NCBI GenBank assembly: GCA_019775845.1
Contig: JADQAV010000016.1
Coordinates: forward strand, 62,001 to 126,000
Direction: 5' to 3'
DNA from: Myrmaecium sp. VS I D KN 1
Taxonomy: Eukaryota; Ascomycota; Dothideomycetes; Valsariales; Valsariaceae
DNA length: 64,000 bases
The position numbers and the translations under genes were made by a program. The notes beneath the pieces were generated by a model. The model did not search any database, was not told the DNA's origin, and saw nothing but the letters and a program-made list of their open reading frames with translations. Within the stretch, counting starts at the first letter, position 1, and each line of letters opens with the position of its first letter. Positions 57,483 to 64,000 of this stretch are shown here, in pieces.

Positions 57483-60400
57483 CTAATTGCTGGGTGCGGG
57501 TGCGGGTGAAGAAGATGAAAAGCAGCCCACATTAACCAATTCAGCAGCCACAGAACTCTTTAGTCTCTTCCTCTGGGAGCCGATATGGTGACCCGCTGAT
57601 CTCTTTTTTCTTTCCTCAAGACTTTTCTTCCGGTTTTCTTTTCGGCCCCCTGCACCTTTTCCTGCTTCGGAACCGCTGACGGAGAGTTCACTTTCACCGG
57701 TCTTGCGGAGCTTTGGATAAGATCTTTGTGAAATCTTATCCCTGAAAGTGGCTTGCATTGCAGCTGGACTGCATGTGGCGTCAAAAGAGCCTCTCCACTC
57801 GGGTGATTCGTGCTGAATGCTATTTGGGCCTTTCGCGGCGCCTGGTTCCTGCGAAGCAAGGCTGAGGCATGATTGTGGTGCCGTATCATCCGGTGGAAGT
57901 AGAACAGGCGTATCTAGACTAGCGGTGGGTGAGATCGGATCTCTGGTGGCGAGCTTATACTGTATGGATCAGAACGGTTACATATCACGGAGTACGCCTA
58001 TTTAACTTACATGATGTGCGATGTTGGCCAGTGGATCGAAGTAAGTACTCATCAGCTGGCAACGAGCCTGCGAAGTTCCTAAAACAGTGAACTTTGGCTT
58101 GCCACTTTGCGAGAACCCCTTGCTATGAGATCCAGGCGTCGACAATATAAACCCTTCTTGCTTGAGTCGTTTGGAGACGCGGCCAGCTACCTGGAGTTTG
58201 AGGTCTGGGGAAGATAATCAGCCATTGACTTTAGCCATGCCATCGGTCCCAGGTTGTGGAGCTTACGCATAGCTTCTGCAAAAGCTTTGTCGTTGTGATA
58301 TCCCTCCAATTCCAACACCCTAGCACCTCTACGAAGGCAAGTCAAAGTTTCCATTTGTCGCAAGAGCGATTGCTCTTTCCTGCCAAGCAAGCACACATAG
58401 CAAACGTGAAGAGGCGCAACCCGCGGATCGTGACTGCCGCGGTAACCGTAACAGTACACATGTTGCCATCTGCCGCAGTAGTTGCATCGTATCTGGGAGA
58501 AGCTAGGCTCAGTTTCGGTTCGAAATTCATAAAGTAGGTACTGTGACCAACGGGGCGCACCATGTCGTCGTCTTCACCATTCCATCCACATTGGCAGCTA
58601 ACTTCCTTAAGAGAATCTGCTAACGGAGCACACTTGGCAGCCTGCTCATCTAGCTCTACAATCTTCCTCTGCGATAGGAGTAGGACTGACGTGTCGTCTG
58701 CGCCATACGAGTCCTGATCAAGCTCAGCGGTTCCTGCAAGATCAGCCCGCTGAGTGTCTTCTATACTGCCTCGGTCGGGCAAGGGAGGGTTGATCTGAAG
58801 TATTTAGCTTCCCTTCATTGGCACAGCCTGAATCCTCATAGAGCTCACCACAGTCCGTAGGAAAGCTTTCGTATGTAGATCTGTCGCTGTCGTCTCCACA
58901 GTCTGCTGGGTATCGGTAATCGTCTTGCTCAGACCGGGGGCGCATGGTATACTTGTAGGTGTTTCACTCCGAGTCGGCGAGGTGATACACCGTCTTGAAG
59001 ACTGGGGCATTGAACGGTTGGCTTCAGATTCCTCGGTGATATCTTTTGTCCCGGCTGATGTCAATGGCGGTAAGCTGCTTTCATCAAGTGAAACCCTCTC
59101 ATCTACTGCATCGAATCCCCTTTGGAATGGTGAGGTCAGTGTGCGTGGTCGCTCGCAGCCACTCAACGTTTCCTGTGCCCTCGCTTCACTAGCAGCGGCG
59201 AAGACATAATTCACTGCTCTTGCGTCTATTGTATCTTCCCTAAGTCCAGCAGGTTTATATGGTATGTTCGTTGGGATCCTTGGATGTTCTTCTGTTTCGT
59301 TGCCTCCACTGGCATTGAGGGGTTGAAGATGGGATACTCGCAAGCTCACCCTGAGACAAAAGATATCAGCGAACCGGCTCTTACACTCTACAGCATACTT
59401 ACGCGTGAAACCCAGAAGTTATAGCTCCACACTCCTGCATAGTTGTTTCCCAACCATCTCCTTCTGGAAAAGACACCCTGCTGTCTTCACATTGCTTGAA
59501 GCCAGGAGGCTCGTAATCCGGCAGGCAGTCATCCGTATAGAACAAATGCATGGTCATGAAACGGCTCTCTGAACCTGCGAGTTATCCAACCGTTTCTGAT
59601 GAGCTTTGGATCGTTCGGTGTCGTTTACTCACCCGGCAAATCGGGCAAGGAACTGCACAAGGTGATCAATCGCCTAAGTAGCATGCTGGATGTGAACTTC
59701 GCGGCTTGTATGGTTATGGCGCTCCCTTGTGGGCCTCGCATCTCCATTGCTGTTAACTCGTCCACACCATCCGAAGCCCGCAGATAGTTGAATGTGAACA
59801 TGTATGCTTCCGTCAGTTTGGATAAGTCGGTTTTGTCTTGTATTATGGTTAATTGCAAAGCTCTTAGAACCTTACGCTCCAAAGCCTCGAAGGCTCCTTT
59901 CTCCTGTAAGACGGTCAGCTGGCTGCTAATCCATCCGGAAGTCCTACAATAGGCTTTATCCATGGCCCAGGACCTACCAGCCAATCAAGGAATGCATCGG
60001 CAGATTTGTTCCTTCCTCTGCGCAATACTTTGAGCAAGGTCCTCTTTTTCTTCCCTGCGGACCCTCCCTCAGACTTTTCACAAGGAACATGACCTTCAGC
60101 ATATGCCGCATAAGAGAGGTCGGCATCTCTCCAATTGTCGTACTGTGTGTCAAAGCAGTCTTCTGGGAAAAGATTTCTGGGAAGGAAAGTAAGCCGAAGA
60201 AAGGGACGGGTGTGATACTAGGCTGTATACCTCAAATACGCAAGGCAACTGATCTGCGTCATCCAGTGTTAAGGTCAGCTATGAAGCATACTGCGCAGGG
60301 CACATGATATTACCGAACTATGAAGAAGTCTCTGGATTATGAGGGTGCTTTGCCGCTGGTTTACCACTTGCGTAGTTTGGAAGACATGTTGAACGGTTGC

Positions 60401-60499
60401 CACTTGGTGAGAAACAGTTTGGATGCCTTGTTTGACGGCATTTTCAGTAACTGGTGGTTTGGCGCGAGTTTTGGCAACCTGGACCTGCTTTCGAGCCAT
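57483..60499 (-). CDS. hop1: Meiotic axis protein Hop1 (HORMA, PHD and winged-helix domains)
   Basis: Ten exons, complement(57483..57959, 58011..58204, 58267..58492, 58561..58794, 58849..59350, 59403..59574, 59633..59903, 59978..60176, 60231..60253, 60314..60499), give 827 residues with all phases matching. The HORMA domain spans about 45-270: STLIIQRLLHSSISCLAYLR, LFPEDCFDTQYD, FLDWLEKGAFEALERKVLRA, TEAYMFTFNYL. A disordered linker follows. A PHD finger lies near 505-570 (CQCGW...DDMIRCNYCGRWQHVYCYGY...CYVC). A winged-helix-like segment follows at about 600-645 (LQVAGRVSKRLKQEGFIL). The basic tail (about 740-820, RKENRKKSLEERKKRS) is rich in Lys/Arg/Ser. Hop1 assembles on meiotic chromosome axes, recruits Mek1-type signalling and promotes interhomologue recombination. 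Intact coding across ten exons argues for a retained sexual cycle. One exon is only 23 nt. Confidence 0.9.
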
Positions 60500-60911
60500 G
60501 GGCGGTATAGAGGATGAGACCAGGGGCACACACGAGTGACTTTTGCCCCGAAATTCCGAGTCGTGCTTCAACGTAGAAGCGAAATGGCACTGGGAGAGAG
60601 CGGGGTATTTTAAGACACCATTGTGTGGAAATACAACCCTCAGGCAGACGTACTAGGTAAGTACAGTATCGTCGAACCCGGAAAGCTCTACTAGGCAATG
60701 TAAGACAAAATCGATTTCACAGATTCATTAACCCATAACTCATCCCCACGTGATGCGTGAATGCAACAGTAGCGTAGTGAAATATGTAAGATTCCTTGAG
60801 AGAGGAGACACAGTGAAGAGAAAGTTTTGAACGGAATATGCGACGTTGTGAACAGCATCGCCCATAGTAAGACTCGAATGAAACATAGAGAGAGGGTTGA
60901 AGGCAGAAATC
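60500..60911. promoter_or_regulatory. hop1 promoter and DUF3429-gene 3' flank
   Basis: A 412-bp spacer between two co-directional minus-strand genes. It must hold the hop1 promoter. I see no distinctive meiotic control element. Confidence 0.45.
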
Positions 60912-62073
60912 CTACTCTTCTTCTTCCGCATTGCCATCATTCTCCTCGTCATTCCCTCCAGAAGGTTCCTGAGATATCAACCTTGCACCCTCTGCTTTGG
61001 CAAGTTCTTCCTCCGCGTTTTCTCTAAGTTCCTGCACTCTGTCAACCGGGCCAGGCAGTTTTCCAGACTTGTCAACAATCTGACCACGACCAATGAGAGA
61101 AACTACAATACTAGCTCCGACAATAAACGTTAGCACGAATCGATATGTGCCATACCATTGCGGAGTCCAGCCACGGACGGTTGCACGTGCGTCAGTATAA
61201 TATAAGAAGTTGAATGCGAAGAACTGGGTAATCAAGGCATATTCCACGGGGAGGATGGTTGTAGGCCATGCTATAGCCGGTGCCGCAACTCCAATTGCGT
61301 AGCGCCTATATCCATGGTAGCCACCATACCCGGCCCACTCCAAGCCCCAGTGAATTGCCCCAAGGAAGGACAGGATCTATATTATGTTAATAGATTGCAT
61401 ACTTTTACAAGTAAATGAGACATACCACAGCACCATAGCCAACCTGGAGTGGCTCAAGGATTGCTAGCAGCTCATGGGCTGTTTGCGGAGAAATGATAGT
61501 CCCATATTCACCAAGCTGCGAATGATTGATCTCCCATGCACAAAGGACCGTCGAAAGCGATGTTGCGAGGTACGGAAGGACGCCTGCAAGACCGATCACG
61601 TATGCCTGGTGCGGAACTTCAGTCATGGAGAATGTTTCTTTTACAGTTTGCTTGCCCAACGTTAGCGGTAATCACCCTCCCGAGGATATGATACATACAA
61701 GATCTGCCTTGATGTTTGCAGTCATATCTGTCTCCTGCTCAGGCTCCCTCGTGTTCACTTCTGAAAAGACCGGGTGGATAGACGAGGTCGTAGAGACCCT
61801 CTCCGGATGTGGCTCGATTTTCTTCTTTGCCAATTCAGCCTCTGCTTCCTTGTCCACTTTGTTATAGGGAGTGCTTGAAGAAGATCGTCGCGATAGAATT
61901 GTGGACGAGTTGACGATACAGTTGTGAGCTGCAAGAGGCCTAGGAGTTACCCAAGTGCAGAGCCGGGAGCCCCATTGCTTGCCGGTCGGCGCATTGAGCT
62001 GGAAGCGAAGAGGTTGAGCTGCTGAAGCTTGTAGCGAGCGTAAAATGGCTTTTTGAGCACCCGAGCGCAACAT
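60912..62073 (-). CDS. DUF3429 mitochondrial membrane protein (TMEM69-like)
   Basis: Three exons, complement(60912..61376, 61426..61650, 61699..62073), give 354 residues. The start at 62073 produces an Arg/Ser/Ala-rich, acid-free N-terminus (MLRSGAQKAILRSLQASAAQ) typical of a mitochondrial presequence. A charged linker then leads to the DUF3429 core at about 135-300. The core includes VPHQAYVIGLAGVLPYLATS, SFLGAIHWGLEWAGYGG, IGVAAPAIAWPTTILPVEYA, LITQFFAFNFLYYTDARA and FVLTFIVGASIVVSLIGRG, giving five or so hydrophobic segments. The molecular function of the family is not established; human TMEM69 is the relative I have in mind. The C-terminal 50 residues are acidic and end EEEE. All introns are short, in phase 0, with GTATGT donors. 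Confidence 0.9.
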
Positions 62074-62530
62074 TTTTGGTAATATCGTAATCCGGACTCG
62101 GGTCGAGCTGTTCAAGATGCAGAGGTTGAGTAGCGAGGAGCATATTCCTTCCACTTGGAGCTGTAAGGTGCTGTAGGGGAATTGACCTTGCAAGCTTAGT
62201 AGTGACGTCATATCCACAGGTAAGAGGGTGATCGGTTACAGCACGCTTACTTAGTAAAAATCAGCTCCTTCGTATTTAATCGACTGTAACGCCAAGGCCC
62301 TGCCACTCAGGCAACAACCCCTCCGAAAAGGGTGACACGATCCAGCAGCCATGCTGGTATCGCCGCAGGGACCCGTACATCAATGCCGCGATGCCTCAGT
62401 GCCTCGGTGCCTTACTGCCATGCTGGTCTTGCAGCCATGCGCAGCCTGACATCGACTAACCATCTCCGTTATTAACAATAACTTCTACCCTACCTTAGAG
62501 GGGAGAGGGGGGCCTCGAAACCGAAGATTC
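62074..62530. other. Promoter of DUF3429 gene and boundary to RIP block
   Basis: The first 200 bp are the likely promoter. At 62345-62440 the motif GCCATGCTGGT occurs twice, first preceded by GCA and later by CT, with extra GCAGCCATG pieces nearby, giving a small cluster of imperfect direct repeats. G+C is high until about 62520, where base composition changes abruptly. Confidence 0.5.
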
Positions 62531-64000
62531 TGCGAGATTTTTTAGTTAGCGTGGTATATAGTTATTAAAATAGATAAAAGAATTTTCGGTATGTTAATAA
62601 TATATATATTATAAATATATAGTAGATCTAGAATTTTACGTAAGTTATTACGTATTCTATAGTATATATATAAAGATAGGTCTTTAGTATAGCTACTACG
62701 TATCGGGAAAGTACGATATTTTAAGGATCTTATATATATATTCTTATTTACCGTAGGAAACCGGACTTTATAAATATATAGTATAAAAATAGTATAAATT
62801 CGGCTAGCTAGCTAGCGGCTTTAAGCTTTAGTATAAGTATATAACTCTAAATACCTTAAGTATTTAATTTATATTTATATATCTACCTACCTACTTACTT
62901 ACCTATTTATCTATCTATCTATCTATCTATTTATACTTATTTATCTATTTATTTATACCTATTTACTTATCTAATTTATTTATTTATCTATCTAATCTAT
63001 TTATTTAATCTATCTATCTATCTAATCTATATACCGTCTTAGAGGAATTATATTCGCTAGTTAATAAATAGTAGCTTATTACTTATACTAATATCTCTCT
63101 TACCGCGAAGGATACTATTAAAAGGTATAATATATAGTTTCTTAAGAGTAATAGTAGGAAGCTCGATAATCTCTATATTATTACCTACTATTATAATCTC
63201 TAAGCTTGTAGATAGATTAATATTATAAGGTTAATTAATAGCTATAATAATAACGAAGAGGCGGTATTCGCTAGAAAGAATCTTATATATAAAGATTTAG
63301 TTAATATAGCTAATCTTACTATAATACTCTATGAAATTACCTCTCTTAAATATATAATAATATTCCGTTTCTCTAAAGTTAGGTAAGTATATAATAATAA
63401 ATAGTATTAAATAATATATAGTAAACTTATATATTATTAAAAGAGAATTTCTTAAACTACTAGATTAGATTTCTACTAAAGTAGGTAATATTCTCTATAT
63501 TATAATCTAGATATATAGTCTATAACTACTTCCTAAGTTAATATCTATATAATTAAGTTGTATAAGTAGTTTAAGAATATTATAATAAAATTTTACTTAG
63601 ATTTTAACCTATATAGCTATATTTTAATAAATAGGATTATCGCGAAATAGTAAAGATTTATCTTCCTTATATCTATTATATTTAGATCGTAGTAGTAGAT
63701 AAGTAAAGAGAGTAGAATAAGTAAGGCGAAGTTATTTTAACTAAAATATTAAATAAAGCTCTTTAGAAGTATATATATTAATTAGAAGGAGCTAAATCGT
63801 TTATTATATATTTTCGTATATAAGAAGGTCTTTCTTAGGATTAATATAGTTAGTAAGATAGATATTCTTTTTAAATTAATAGTACTTATTTTTACCTATT
63901 AAGATATTATAGTTACTAACTAAGCTATATTAATCTATAATTACCTAATAGTAGAAACTAATATAAATATTTAGCTGCTTTATATCGTTGCGATATTACT
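62531..64000. repeat. RIP-degraded AT-rich repeat relic, family not identified
   Basis: From about 62531 to the window end the sequence is extremely A/T-rich, with long runs of TA steps. I find no CpA dinucleotide in about 1470 bases and only a handful of TpG, while CpG still occurs. This is the signature of repeat-induced point mutation, which converts CpA to TpA in duplicated DNA. The block is heavily degraded and continues beyond the window. No element family, terminal repeat or gene part can be named from what is left, and it looks old. Confidence 0.85.
62881..63030. repeat. CTAT/ATTT-type simple repeats inside the RIP block
   Basis: Imperfect (CTAT)n, (CTAC)n, (TTAC)n and (TTAT)n units alternate over about 150 bp. 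The purest run is CTAT near 62910-62930. It is a low-complexity patch within the degraded repeat. Confidence 0.85.

Noticed and set aside
62531-64000. Possible transposase or other element gene in the AT-rich block
   Set aside because: The sequence is too degraded by RIP to assign any family; naming one would be guesswork.

Overview
The window is nuclear DNA of a filamentous ascomycete (Pezizomycotina, most likely a Sordariomycete). The genes carry many short GT-AG introns of about 50-120 nt. The families present include a velvet regulator, a Uds1-domain protein, a mould-type Hop1 and i-AAA protease. The right edge is an AT-rich block with no CpA dinucleotide at all, the footprint of repeat-induced point mutation (RIP). 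I assembled 17 protein-coding genes, joining exons wherever splice sites and reading frames agreed. No tRNA, rRNA or CRISPR array was found.

Layout, left to right. 0.9-3.8 kb (-) Uds1-domain coiled-coil protein; 4.4-5.5 kb (+) arylamine N-acetyltransferase; 5.6-6.1 kb (-) a five-exon complex I MWFE/NDUFA1 subunit with an apparent 4-nt micro-exon; 7.1-10.5 kb (+) MYST acetyltransferase of the Sas3 type with an N-terminal PHD finger; 13.1-14.8 kb (-) velvet regulator VosA; 14.8-25.8 kb an 11 kb stretch without a recognisable gene, lying upstream of vosA; 25.8-27.9 kb (-) ING-family PHD protein; 29.3-31.9 kb (+) mitochondrial i-AAA protease Yme1; 33.2-33.8 kb (+) small ABM-fold protein; 34.7-36.0 kb (-) ornithine cyclodeaminase/mu-crystallin family enzyme; 36.5-37.4 kb (-) ribosomal protein eL8; 38.1-44.1 kb (-) proteasome activator Blm10/PA200; 45.2-46.1 kb (+) GINS subunit Psf3; 46.4-48.3 kb (-) unknown protein with repeated Cys-Pro motifs; 49.1-50.2 kb (+) dehydrodolichyl diphosphate synthase Rer2; 51.8-54.8 kb (-) disordered unknown protein; 57.5-60.5 kb (-) meiotic axis protein Hop1 (HORMA-PHD-winged helix); 60.9-62.1 kb (-) DUF3429 mitochondrial membrane protein; 62.5-64.0 kb RIP-degraded repeat.

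Most of this is core genome. Functional themes are chromatin and development (Sas3, ING, VosA, Hop1), mitochondria (NDUFA1, Yme1, DUF3429) and housekeeping (eL8, Blm10, Psf3, Rer2). Sas3 and an ING protein are partners in the yeast NuA3 complex, so finding both within 20 kb, flanking vosA, is notable though possibly coincidental. The least expected items are the 4-nt micro-exon, the Cys-Pro repeat protein, the long silent region upstream of vosA, and a Blm10 tail ending Tyr-Phe-Ala.
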